Assembly: GCA_947097635.1 (NCBI GenBank)
Contig: CAMURW010000005.1
Location: 1 to 16,763, forward strand
From: an uncultured Bacteroidales bacterium
GTDB taxonomy: Bacteria > Bacteroidota > Bacteroidia > Bacteroidales > P3
Reading direction: 5' to 3'
DNA length: 16,763 nt
Positions 7,301 to 14,375 of the stretch are shown in pieces (the stretch's first letter is position 1; every line of letters begins with the position of its first letter). The notes below the pieces were generated by a model. It did no database searches. It was not told the origin of the DNA and saw nothing but the letters and a program-made list of their open reading frames with translations. The translations under genes were made by a program, and so were the position numbers.

Positions 7301-8055
7301 TTTTGAAGGTTATTAGTATCGAACACTGGACCTTCCTGGCACACGCGTTTGTTGCCCTGGTCCGTTTCCACCACACAGCACAGGCAGGCACCCAGGCCAC
7401 ATGCCATCATATTCTCCAGGCTCACCTGGCAGGGTATCTTCCTGCTGCGGGCATAGCGCGCCACAGCCCTCATCATGGGCGTAGGGCCACAGGTGAAGAT
7501 ATGATCATAACGATATGAGAACAAGTGGTTTTGCGTCACCAACCCCTTCTCCCCTAGCGTGCCGTCCTCTGTAGAGAAACCCACGGTTCCCACATCCAGA
7601 AAAGGCTTCTGTACAGGAATCAAGGACTTTGTCCTGCCGCCCAGCAAAATGGTGGGAGTAACGCCACGTGCCTTGAAAGATTTGGCCAGCAGCAGCAAAG
7701 GTGCCACTCCTGCCCCGCCACCTACCAGCAGCACCTCCTGCCCCGACACGTCGAAGCCATGTCCCAGAGGCAACACCATATTCAACGTATCGCCTTCTTG
7801 CAGAAGAGAGAGCTGACGGGTGCCGTTGCCTACAATCTGGATGAGGACTTTCAGCGTATTGAGCTTAGTGTCAACATCATGAATGCTGATGGGACGGCGC
7901 AGCATCACTTTGTTGTTACCTTCTACCAGCACTTCCACAAACTGTCCGGGTATAATTTCGGGTAACCTGGCGGGGTGCTGAAGGGTAAAAGTGAAATAGC
8001 TATCGCCATACACTTTTTTTTCCACGATGTGGAAGTCTGTCATTTCTTTTTTCAT
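7288..8055 (-). CDS. pyrK: Dihydroorotate dehydrogenase electron-transfer subunit
   Basis: A 255-residue FAD and [2Fe-2S] protein that passes electrons from the FMN of PyrD to NAD+. The FAD-binding motif is RRPIS (53-57), preceded by PGQFVEV. The NAD-binding loop is VGGGAGVAPL (111-120), with CGPTPMM further on. The cluster ligands are C219, C224, C227 and C239 (C-x4-C-x2-C-x11-C), with an extra neighbouring C226. The family's usual length is 250-260. Start choice: ATG at 8055; an in-frame ATG at 8043 would lose four residues. It overlaps pyrD by 13 nt. It is separated from the luxE-like gene by 109 nt in which I see no recognisable promoter box or attenuator, so whether it starts a new transcript is open. 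Confidence 0.97.
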   Translation of the reverse strand: MKKEMTDFHIVEKKVYGDSYFTFTLQHPARLPEIIPGQFVEVLVEGNNKVMLRRPISIHDVDTKLNTLKVLIQIVGNGTRQLSLLQEGDTLNMVLPLGHGFDVSGQEVLLVGGGAGVAPLLLLAKSFKARGVTPTILLGGRTKSLIPVQKPFLDVGTVGFSTEDGTLGEKGLVTQNHLFSYRYDHIFTCGPTPMMRAVARYARSRKIPCQVSLENMMACGLGACLCCVVETDQGNKRVCQEGPVFDTNNLQKWMS

Positions 8056-8164
8056 AACTAGTGTATTATGAAGTTTTCTGGATCGTTTCTGCGAAGAATT
8101 TCAGCCTGCATAAGTAGTAATTTCTTTTGGATTGGCAGCACATATCACCTCGTTGCACAATATT

Positions 8165-9157
8165 TCACATCTCTGTCATAAGATTACAGCCTCGTATGTC
8201 GCTGTTTTCAATGCGTCCCAATATCTCGAATCCTCTGGTTCCATAGCTTTTACCTAAATCTTGCGTGGCGATGAAAGAACAACTGTCCAAGTTGGCGAGG
8301 TCTATGACATCGATGCCTCCCGAGCGCTGCTCTCCAATAATATGGAGGGGAGCATGAGTGTCGCGTATCCTTATCTGCATCCAGAGAGGTGTGAGGAATA
8401 GTCCTTTGCCTTGCGAATAGGCTTGAGAAAAAAGCTCGCACATGCCATATTCCGAGGCTATTACGTCAACATGGAAGCCACGGCACAACACTTTATGCAA
8501 TTGCCCTTTCACCATTTCTTCTCTGTGTCCCTTCATGCCACCTGTCTCAAAAACTATGCAGTCGCTGAGATCCACATCACCATGCTCCAAAATATCCAAC
8601 AGTGCGTATGTAACGCCGAACAACATTAGTTTTTTACTGATTCCATGATGGTTGTGCAGCAGCGACAGCAATTCGGGTGTCACCTTGTCGTAGAAACGGC
8701 TATAGGCACATTGCGTCTTCTGCATCAGCAGCTCCATCATGTGGACAAGAGAAGAATGTCCTTGTTGCAGATAGTTGGGCAACAGCGCAATAATGCAATA
8801 TTGCGAGGGGTCGCCCCAGAAACGGGTGAAACCTCTTAAGAGGCTTGTGTCGTAGAGACCGAGACTGCGGAAGTAGTGGTGGCTGTGCTGCATGCTAGTT
8901 GTGCCGCTACTCTGAAAATAGCCTACTGGGGGGTCCTGGAACGACACAACAGTATGGGTCTTAAAGCATTCTATGGGCAGCGCAGGGATATCTTCTACCC
9001 GATTCACGCAATCAGGATTTACGGACAACAAGTTCACCCAACGCCGGTATACATCGTTGTGAAAATACTGGTAACGAAACACATCCAGTGCCGTCTGCTG
9101 GAAATCCTTGGCATTCTGTATATTGAACACCTGGTGCGATAACTCTTCAAAGTCCAT
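8165..9157 (-). CDS. LuxE-like acyl-protein synthetase (ANL-type adenylating enzyme)
   Basis: A 330-residue soluble protein. It has the adenylation P-loop SSGTTS (83-88), FETGGMKGHREEM (203-215), SEYGMCELFSQAY (235-247) and a C-terminal D300...RGFEILGR (308-315), which parallels the ANL ribose-binding Asp and hinge region. The pattern is that of the LuxE / acyl-protein synthetase family. In luminous bacteria LuxE activates fatty acids as acyl-AMP and receives the acyl group on a C-terminal Cys. Here C324, seven residues from the end in SDIRGC, is a candidate equivalent. There are no lux genes nearby, so the acyl substrate and acceptor are unknown; surface-polymer or lipid modification is only a guess. 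Its ATG overlaps the end of the GH3 gene by 11 nt, implying translational coupling. Confidence 0.85.
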   Translation of the reverse strand: MDFEELSHQVFNIQNAKDFQQTALDVFRYQYFHNDVYRRWVNLLSVNPDCVNRVEDIPALPIECFKTHTVVSFQDPPVGYFQSSGTTSMQHSHHYFRSLGLYDTSLLRGFTRFWGDPSQYCIIALLPNYLQQGHSSLVHMMELLMQKTQCAYSRFYDKVTPELLSLLHNHHGISKKLMLFGVTYALLDILEHGDVDLSDCIVFETGGMKGHREEMVKGQLHKVLCRGFHVDVIASEYGMCELFSQAYSQGKGLFLTPLWMQIRIRDTHAPLHIIGEQRSGGIDVIDLANLDSCSFIATQDLGKSYGTRGFEILGRIENSDIRGCNLMTEM

Positions 9158-10304
9158 GTTCCAACTTCTTCTTTAACTCCCTGATTCTATGAGCAGCCTG
9201 CCGTATGCGGGAGGCTTTCACCTTGCCCTCTTTAACCAATAGGAAGATGATGTCAACCGTCTGTGGCACCACCTCTGGATTATACATCTGTCCGTTGTTT
9301 GAGAGACACAGCATATCGGCACCTGCATTGATGGCATTCAATAGAACATCAGGATACTCGAACTGTTTCATCATAGCGCCCATGGCCAGATCGTCGGTGA
9401 CAACCACACCTTCAAAACCCAAACTGTCGCGCAGCAGTCCTGTGAGCGTAAGCTGCGACAAGGTGGCAGGCCAGACGGAATCCAGCTGACTATTAAAGAC
9501 ATGCGTCGTCATTATCATGTCCACCCGACCTTTGGCTATCAAATTCTTGTAGGGGGCCAGCTCTTGACGTTGCCAGGACTGACTGACATCCACAAGACCA
9601 GTGTGAGTGTCTTTATCGCTGCTACCATGACCAGGAAAATGTTTTAAGCAACTGATAACATGATTTTTATTCTGTTCTTCTATCCATACTTCCGCACAGC
9701 GGGTCACCTTGACGGGGTTAGAAGAAAAACTACGTTCCAGCTTGCCGATGACAGGACAATCCGGATTTACGTCCACATCCACACAAGGGGCGAAGTTCAG
9801 GTTGATGCCTGCGGCATGCAATGTGCGAGCAGTACGAGTGGCGTTGCTGCGCACGCTGTCCAGTCCCATGCTTGCCGTCAACTTGGCACTCGCGAAGTGC
9901 GGGAAGCCGTCCTTCTCCTTCAGTCGGTTCACTTTGCCTCCTTCCTGGTCTATGGAGATGAACAAAGGTTCGTCGCTAAGACGTTGCAAATGGTGGCACA
10001 GACGTTTCAGTTGGCGAAAAGAAGTGATGTTGCGGGGTCTGCGGCCCGAAGGGGCATCGTATTCAAACAAAATCACGCCACCGATATGATAGTCTTGAAT
10101 ATCGCGAGCAATGTGATTTCGTGAGTCTATGGACGTTCCGCGAAAACCAACAATCAACATCTCGCCGATGTCCTTGCGTAGTGCCAGCTCCTCCTGGGTG
10201 TATTGCGGTGCGTTAGAATCCCTGTCCGCGTTGCCTTGCGAACAGGCTGTAATGGTAGCGAAGAGAGAGGGCACCAATGTTAGTATACATAGTAGATGGC
10301 GCAT
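9147..10304 (-). CDS. Glycoside hydrolase family 3 lipoprotein, NagZ-like beta-N-acetylhexosaminidase
   Basis: A 385-residue protein with a lipoprotein signal peptide (ITAC, lipidated Cys21), so membrane-anchored in the cell envelope. The GH3 TIM barrel shows GGVILFEYD, FISIDQEGGKVNRL, NFAPCVDVDVNPDCPVIG, KHFPGHGSSDKDTH and GVVVTDDLAMG. In the NagZ subgroup the acid/base is the His of the KHFPGHG-containing loop, here H234 paired with D232; the nucleophile is D304 in VTDDL. These residues separate it from ordinary beta-glucosidases of the family. NagZ cuts GlcNAc from peptidoglycan fragments; E. coli NagZ is cytoplasmic, but lipoprotein forms exist in other bacteria. It starts 20 nt after recR and overlaps the luxE-like gene by 11 nt. 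The preferred sugar is not certain. Confidence 0.88.
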   Translation of the reverse strand: MRHLLCILTLVPSLFATITACSQGNADRDSNAPQYTQEELALRKDIGEMLIVGFRGTSIDSRNHIARDIQDYHIGGVILFEYDAPSGRRPRNITSFRQLKRLCHHLQRLSDEPLFISIDQEGGKVNRLKEKDGFPHFASAKLTASMGLDSVRSNATRTARTLHAAGINLNFAPCVDVDVNPDCPVIGKLERSFSSNPVKVTRCAEVWIEEQNKNHVISCLKHFPGHGSSDKDTHTGLVDVSQSWQRQELAPYKNLIAKGRVDMIMTTHVFNSQLDSVWPATLSQLTLTGLLRDSLGFEGVVVTDDLAMGAMMKQFEYPDVLLNAINAGADMLCLSNNGQMYNPEVVPQTVDIIFLLVKEGKVKASRIRQAAHRIRELKKKLEHGL

Positions 10305-10324
10305 ATTCTTGAATTGTTACGTTG

Positions 10325-10939
10325 TTATCTTATCTTGTCATAAGGCACACGGTTCAGCAGGCTGCGACCTAGCGTCACCTCATCGGCATATTCCAGATTG
10401 TCACCTATAGCCACTCCACGTGCGATGGTTGTGACCAGCACGTCGGAAAACTGCTTCAGTTGCTTGTTAAGATAGAAGTCGGTAGTGTCGCCTTCCATTG
10501 TAGTGGGCAATGCCAGAATCACTTCGCGGGGACGTTCTTTCTGCACACGGGCGAACAACGACGCGATATTTAAGTCGTTGATTCCTATGCCATCGATGGG
10601 CGAGATCACGCCTCCCAGCACGTGATACAGGCCCAAATACTGCTGCGTGTTCTCTATCGCCATCACCTCCTGTATGTTCTCCACCACGCAGATGATACCA
10701 TCGTCCCTGCGAGGATTGCTGCAGATAGGACATATCGGCGTGTCGCTGATACAGTGGCAACGAGAGCAAAAATGAATGTCGCTCTTCAGATGACTGATAG
10801 CTCCCACGAAAGCAGCGAATTCACTGTCGTTCTCGTTCAGCAGGTGCAAGGCGAAACGCAATGCAGAACGTTTGCCCACACCTGGCAACGAGGAGAGTTC
10901 CTCAACGGCAGTTTCTAATATTTTCGATGGCAGTTCCAT
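10325..10939 (-). CDS. recR: Recombination mediator protein RecR
   Basis: A 204-residue protein of the usual length for RecR. An N-terminal helix-hairpin-helix (LSSLPGVGKRSALRFALHLL, 15-34) is followed by a zinc finger with Cys58, Cys61, Cys70 and Cys73, a Toprim domain (VVENIQEVMAIE, about 84-95, then YHVLGGVISPIDGI) and a C-terminal YADEVTLGRSL segment. RecR forms a ring clamp and works with RecO and RecF to load RecA onto gapped, SSB-coated DNA. It lies 65 nt after the nuclease gene and 20 nt before the GH3 gene. The 65-nt gap contains a 9-bp AT-rich inverted repeat. Confidence 0.97.
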   Translation of the reverse strand: MELPSKILETAVEELSSLPGVGKRSALRFALHLLNENDSEFAAFVGAISHLKSDIHFCSRCHCISDTPICPICSNPRRDDGIICVVENIQEVMAIENTQQYLGLYHVLGGVISPIDGIGINDLNIASLFARVQKERPREVILALPTTMEGDTTDFYLNKQLKQFSDVLVTTIARGVAIGDNLEYADEVTLGRSLLNRVPYDKIR

Positions 10940-10954
10940 AGTGATAGTACAATG

Positions 10955-10987
10955 TAATTATCTTAGGATATGATTGTTAGATAATTA
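10955..10987. repeat. AT-rich inverted repeat just upstream of recR
   Basis: TAATTATCT (10955-10963) is matched exactly by AGATAATTA (10979-10987) across a 15-nt spacer, 15 nt upstream of the recR start codon. It could be an operator or a weak mRNA hairpin; the sequence alone does not decide. Confidence 0.4.
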
Positions 10988-11004
10988 TATTCAATAATGG
11001 TATG

Positions 11005-11766
11005 TTAGAAAGAAAGTTCCAACTGCACTGTCTTTTTGCCACTGCAGTAGTTCTTGAAGGGACATTCGTAAGGAGCGTCGCATTGTCCTCCCATCTTCGT
11101 CACAGGCTCCGTACCTTTCAGAACGTCCTGAAAATGCACGATACGGCGCTCCACCACGGGCAACTGTGCCTCAGCTTCCGAGGTCAGATTTATTTGCTGA
11201 AAAGGGGTGAGCGATGTACACGAAGATGTCGCCAGCCCGATGAAATCGTCAGATTCCGATGGCCTCAGCACCAACGAGAAAGAACGGATGTGCTGCTTCA
11301 TGCCCTCCGCCGTTGACATTGCCTGCAGAGCGTGGGAGATGACCCAGTACTGAACAAATATATCCTGGCGAAACACCTCTTTTGCACTGTCGCTGTTCTT
11401 TATCTCATAGAGATCTATCTCACCTTGCTCGTTGCGACACAACACGTCTGCCAGCACCAAAGACGACTCATACTCAAAACCTGCCTCAAAGATGGTGACG
11501 ATGCCTGGCTGGGCAAGCAGCTTTGTGGTTGCCAGCACGTTACGATGTATGTTGCTGCCGCATGTCGCTCCCAAGTCATGTGCATGGGGGAAGGTGTCTT
11601 TCACGCACCTTTCAAACCTACGTCCCTTATCGAAAGCACGCAGGGTGTCTGGCATTATTTCCGCCAACCGATGGCGAAAAGTCTCTAAATACATTGCTTT
11701 CTCGCATTGCATTCCTCTGATGTAGCGCGACTTAGAAAGAAGCAGCTTTCTCGACATAGGCATCAA
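11005..11766 (-). CDS. Compact Cas4-like PD-(D/E)XK nuclease with a probable iron-sulfur cluster
   Basis: A 253-residue soluble protein. The N-terminal LLSKSRYIRGMQCEKAMYLE has Cys21. The RecB-type nuclease core shows F93-E94, D107 in VLADVL, E121-I-K123 in LYEIKNS and a Q/Y motif near 134-143 (RQDIFVQYWVI). The C-terminus carries C229, C235 and C241 in QCDAPYECPFKNYC. One N-terminal Cys plus three C-terminal Cys is the [4Fe-4S] arrangement of Cas4, AddB and related nucleases. The N-terminus resembles DUF2779 proteins, which are about twice as long; here only the nuclease part is present. No cas genes or repeats are visible, so a CRISPR role is not supported; its place 29 nt after the aspartate kinase gene and before recR suggests DNA repair. 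The exact start among M1, M2 and M4 is uncertain. Confidence 0.78.
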   Translation of the reverse strand: MMPMSRKLLLSKSRYIRGMQCEKAMYLETFRHRLAEIMPDTLRAFDKGRRFERCVKDTFPHAHDLGATCGSNIHRNVLATTKLLAQPGIVTIFEAGFEYESSLVLADVLCRNEQGEIDLYEIKNSDSAKEVFRQDIFVQYWVISHALQAMSTAEGMKQHIRSFSLVLRPSESDDFIGLATSSCTSLTPFQQINLTSEAEAQLPVVERRIVHFQDVLKGTEPVTKMGGQCDAPYECPFKNYCSGKKTVQLELSF

Positions 11767-11795
11767 GTGATTATTCCAACGGTCATTATCGTGTG

Positions 11796-13085
11796 CTACA
11801 GCAGATTGTTCACTATCAGTTGGGTTGTCATTCGGCTGCGTTGTTGCAGCAGGACAGGTCTGCCGCCAACTACAGAGTCGATAATCTGCTGCGTGTAGTA
11901 GCGTATAGTAATCAACTGCAGGCCCTCGTTGTAGCGTAACCTGTAGGCATCGCCCAAGGTCTCTCTAAGCTGGCGCAGCAGCACCTCATTGTGGTCTATA
12001 CACAGCGAAAAGCTCAGCGCGCTGTTTTGCATCAGGTTCACACGTATGCCCAGTTGTGCCAACGCGGAAAAGATGTTCTGCAGATTGTCCTCGGTAATGA
12101 AACTGAAGTCCTTTGGCAAAATGGAAATGAGCACTTGGTCGTTCTTGAAGATATACAGCGGTGTCTGGGGCTCTATGGTATTGAATGGACCTATGACGGA
12201 CCCTCTGGCCGAGGGTTCCACAAAACTCTTGATGTGCAGCTCGATATTCTTGTTCTGAATAGGCTGCACCGTCTTAGGATGTATCACGCTGGCACCATAA
12301 TATGCCAGCTCTATAGCCTCGCTGTAAGGAATGCGTTCCATCTTCACTGTGTCGCGGAAATACTTGGGGTCTGCATTCAGGAAGCCTGGCACATCCTTCC
12401 ATATTGTCATATTGTTGGCATTCAGGCAATAAGAAAGGATAGCGGCGCTATAGTCGCTGCCTTCTCTGCCCAGGGTAGTGGTGTGGCGTTGCGTCCTACC
12501 GTCCCGCAACATCTCATAAGTGCCAGCAATAAATCCTTGTGTCACAACGATATGGTTTCGAAGTATAGGCTTCAGCACCTCCTCCGCTTTGCTGCGTGTG
12601 AGACTCCATCCCACGCGGCCCTCGCGATAGTTGAGATCTGTGCTGATAACATCACGCACATCCACCCACTGGTTGTCTATCCCGCTAGCATTGAGGAACT
12701 CGCTAACGATTGTAGTGGAGATAAGCTCGCCGAAAGATACGGTCTGGTCGTAGTCGTAATTGTAGTGCGTAGGCTGCCGATGCACCTGCTGTTCCAGCAT
12801 CTGCATCAGCGTTGCTACCTTTTCATGCACAGGAGCCTTCTTGTCTGGAAACAGATCTTTTATTATCGTCTGGTGATACTCTCTCACCTGCACAAATCCT
12901 CTCATACGCTCATCGTCGTTTCTCGGGATGCCAGGCACTAGCCTTTCCAGCATGTTGGTAGTTTTGCCCATGGCAGACACCACTACTACAAGAGGCTGCT
13001 CTCCATAGTTCTTCACTATAGAGGCAACGTTGCGCACTGCCTTGGCACTATTTACAGAGGCACCACCAAATTTGAAGATATTCAT
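11796..13085 (-). CDS. lysC: Monofunctional aspartate kinase
   Basis: A 429-residue enzyme phosphorylating L-aspartate, the first step toward lysine, threonine, methionine and diaminopimelate. The N-terminal FKFGGASV has Lys5 for ATP phosphate binding. VVVVSAMGKTTNML, VSFGELIST and TTLGREGSDYSA (R207-E208-G209, S210, D211) are amino-acid-kinase signatures, followed by IWKDVPGFLNADP and ASVIHPKTVQP. The last 125 residues should carry the regulatory ACT domains (SILPKDFSFI, IRVNLMQNSALSFSLCID). There is no fused homoserine dehydrogenase. The symbol lysC is by function; which end product inhibits it cannot be told. It starts 66 nt after smpB and ends 29 nt before the nuclease gene. No clear promoter box is visible. 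Confidence 0.93.
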   Translation of the reverse strand: MNIFKFGGASVNSAKAVRNVASIVKNYGEQPLVVVVSAMGKTTNMLERLVPGIPRNDDERMRGFVQVREYHQTIIKDLFPDKKAPVHEKVATLMQMLEQQVHRQPTHYNYDYDQTVSFGELISTTIVSEFLNASGIDNQWVDVRDVISTDLNYREGRVGWSLTRSKAEEVLKPILRNHIVVTQGFIAGTYEMLRDGRTQRHTTTLGREGSDYSAAILSYCLNANNMTIWKDVPGFLNADPKYFRDTVKMERIPYSEAIELAYYGASVIHPKTVQPIQNKNIELHIKSFVEPSARGSVIGPFNTIEPQTPLYIFKNDQVLISILPKDFSFITEDNLQNIFSALAQLGIRVNLMQNSALSFSLCIDHNEVLLRQLRETLGDAYRLRYNEGLQLITIRYYTQQIIDSVVGGRPVLLQQRSRMTTQLIVNNLL

Positions 13086-13151
13086 AGGGTTATAGTTATA
13101 AGAATCATATAGCTAATGGTTTTCTATGACCGTATTTGCTGTAAAAAAGAA

Positions 13152-13610
13152 CTATGCCAGTTCGCGTTGCATATCGCGACGGTTATCCTTGGCTTTGATG
13201 GTCTCGCGCTTGTCAAAGAACTTCTTGCCGCGTGCCAAGGAGATATTCAGCTTTGCCAATCCGTTGGGGTTGACGTACAGCAAGGTGGGGACAATAGTAA
13301 AGCCATGCTCCTTTATCTTGTTTTGTAGCTTATGCAGTTCACGCTTGTTGAGCAGCAGTTTGCGGTCGCGTTTTGCTGCGTGGTTCAGGTAACTGCCGAA
13401 ACGATACTCCGCAATGTGCATCTGCTTGACGTATAACTCGTCTCCTATAAAGGCGCAGTAGGCATCGGTAAGGTTGGCCTTGCCGTCCCTGATGCTTTTT
13501 ATCTCTGTGCCTGTCAGCACCAGTCCGGCAGTATAGTCATCCATCAAGTAGTAGAGATAGTCCGCCTTCTTGTTCTTTATTTCTATAATGTTTTTGGCTC
13601 CCATAATCAT
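13152..13610 (-). CDS. smpB: SsrA-binding protein SmpB
   Basis: A small basic RNA-binding protein that brings tmRNA to stalled ribosomes. Visible family blocks are IIEIKNKKADYLY, AGLVLTGTEIKSIR with the conserved GTEIKSIR, AYCAFIGDELYV, HIAEY, RDRKLLLNKREL, IVPTLLYVNPNGLAKL and the basic C-terminal GKKFFDKRETIKAKDNRRD tail that contacts the decoding site. I place the start at 13610 (or 13604, MGAKN), giving 150-152 residues, the usual size. The frame stays open to an ATG at 13670, adding 20 residues rich in Pro and Cys that are not family-like. Residue order and length are otherwise normal. The partner tmRNA gene is not in this window. Confidence 0.95.
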   Translation of the reverse strand: MIMGAKNIIEIKNKKADYLYYLMDDYTAGLVLTGTEIKSIRDGKANLTDAYCAFIGDELYVKQMHIAEYRFGSYLNHAAKRDRKLLLNKRELHKLQNKIKEHGFTIVPTLLYVNPNGLAKLNISLARGKKFFDKRETIKAKDNRRDMQRELA

Positions 13611-13680
13611 AACAAACTGAGGGGGTAATGGTTTGCATGGACATTGCATATTTGGCATCAGCACCGCCATGATTTACAGA

Positions 13681-13731
13681 CAATGAGCAATAAGCCCTGG
13701 TCGCTATAGCAACAACGCTTATTGCTCATTG
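13681..13731. repeat. Strong 15-bp inverted repeat between ompH and smpB
   Basis: CAATGAGCAATAAGC (13681-13695) is matched perfectly by GCTTATTGCTCATTG (13717-13731). The 21-nt loop contains a second near-palindrome around GCTATAGC. Neither strand has a U tract after the stem, so it is not a standard terminator. It sits 70 nt upstream of the preferred smpB start and about 90 nt after the ompH stop, in the 213-nt break that divides the outer-membrane genes from smpB. Confidence 0.65.
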
Positions 13732-13823
13732 GAAAAGGAAATGCTGCGGCATCCTACAACTGTGCCCTGTCTTCCCTGTGGGAGAATAGTGCCGTCTCTG
13801 GATGTCGCCAGCAGACAAGTTCC

Positions 13824-14336
13824 TTATTTCAGACCCAACTTCTTCTTTACCATCGCCATTAAGTCGTCTCCGTCCTGATGATAGAGTACCGCGCCGGCAC
13901 CCGTGTCGAATACATAAGTGTAGCCATTCTCCTTGGCCACATCCTCGATGGCTTTCTTAGCTTTGTCGATGATAGGCTGAAGGAGATCCTGCTGCTTGGT
14001 CTGCAGAGAGTTCTGGGCTTCCTGCTGAAACTGCTGGATACGGGCGTTCATATCCTGCAGTTCTTTCTGCTTAGTCTGCTTGATGAGGTCGCTGTATTGC
14101 GATTCCTTTTGCTGATACTCGTTGTACTTCTTCTCTAATTCGTCTGTCATGGCTTTCAACTGTGCCTCCATAGCGTCAACTTCGTTCTTGAACTTAGTCT
14201 CTGCACTGTCTCGTCCAGGCATTATCTGCATCAGTTCGGTAGAATTGATGTGACCCAGTTTGATGTTTTTCTGTGCATAGGAAGCACCGCAGAAGGTCAG
14301 CATTGACAAAAGTACTGCGAAAAATGCTTTTTTCAT
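13824..14336 (-). CDS. OmpH/Skp-family periplasmic chaperone (second copy)
   Basis: A 170-residue protein with a Sec signal peptide ending ASYA (cleavage after residue 21, before Gln22). The mature part begins KLGHINSTELMQIMPG, as in Skp/OmpH. It then has a long coiled coil (about 45-130, rich in Glu, Lys and Gln) and a C-terminal return segment (YTYVFDTGAGAVLYHQDGDDLMAMVKKKLGL). Skp-type trimers hold unfolded outer-membrane proteins in the periplasm on the way to BamA. It lies 39 nt after the other ompH gene and downstream of bamA, the usual Bacteroidetes order. It is more canonical in its start and end than the first copy. Confidence 0.92.
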   Translation of the reverse strand: MKKAFFAVLLSMLTFCGASYAQKNIKLGHINSTELMQIMPGRDSAETKFKNEVDAMEAQLKAMTDELEKKYNEYQQKESQYSDLIKQTKQKELQDMNARIQQFQQEAQNSLQTKQQDLLQPIIDKAKKAIEDVAKENGYTYVFDTGAGAVLYHQDGDDLMAMVKKKLGLK

Positions 14337-14375
14337 TTCTTATTTTATGTTTATTAATATTTCTTGTTTTTTAGT

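Noticed and set aside
8056..8164. Pyrimidine attenuator or promoter in front of pyrK
   Set aside because: No TAnnTTTG box, no strong hairpin and no U tract were found in the 109-nt gap.
8165..9157. Bioluminescence (lux) gene
   Set aside because: Only the LuxE-like family member is present, with no luxAB, luxC or luxD; the family is known in non-luminous Bacteroidetes.
11005..11766. CRISPR-associated Cas4 as part of a CRISPR locus
   Set aside because: No direct-repeat array and no other cas gene is visible in the window; only the nuclease fold and cysteine pattern are similar.
11991..12941. 316-codon plus-strand frame
   Set aside because: Antisense to the aspartate kinase gene, whose catalytic motifs are intact.
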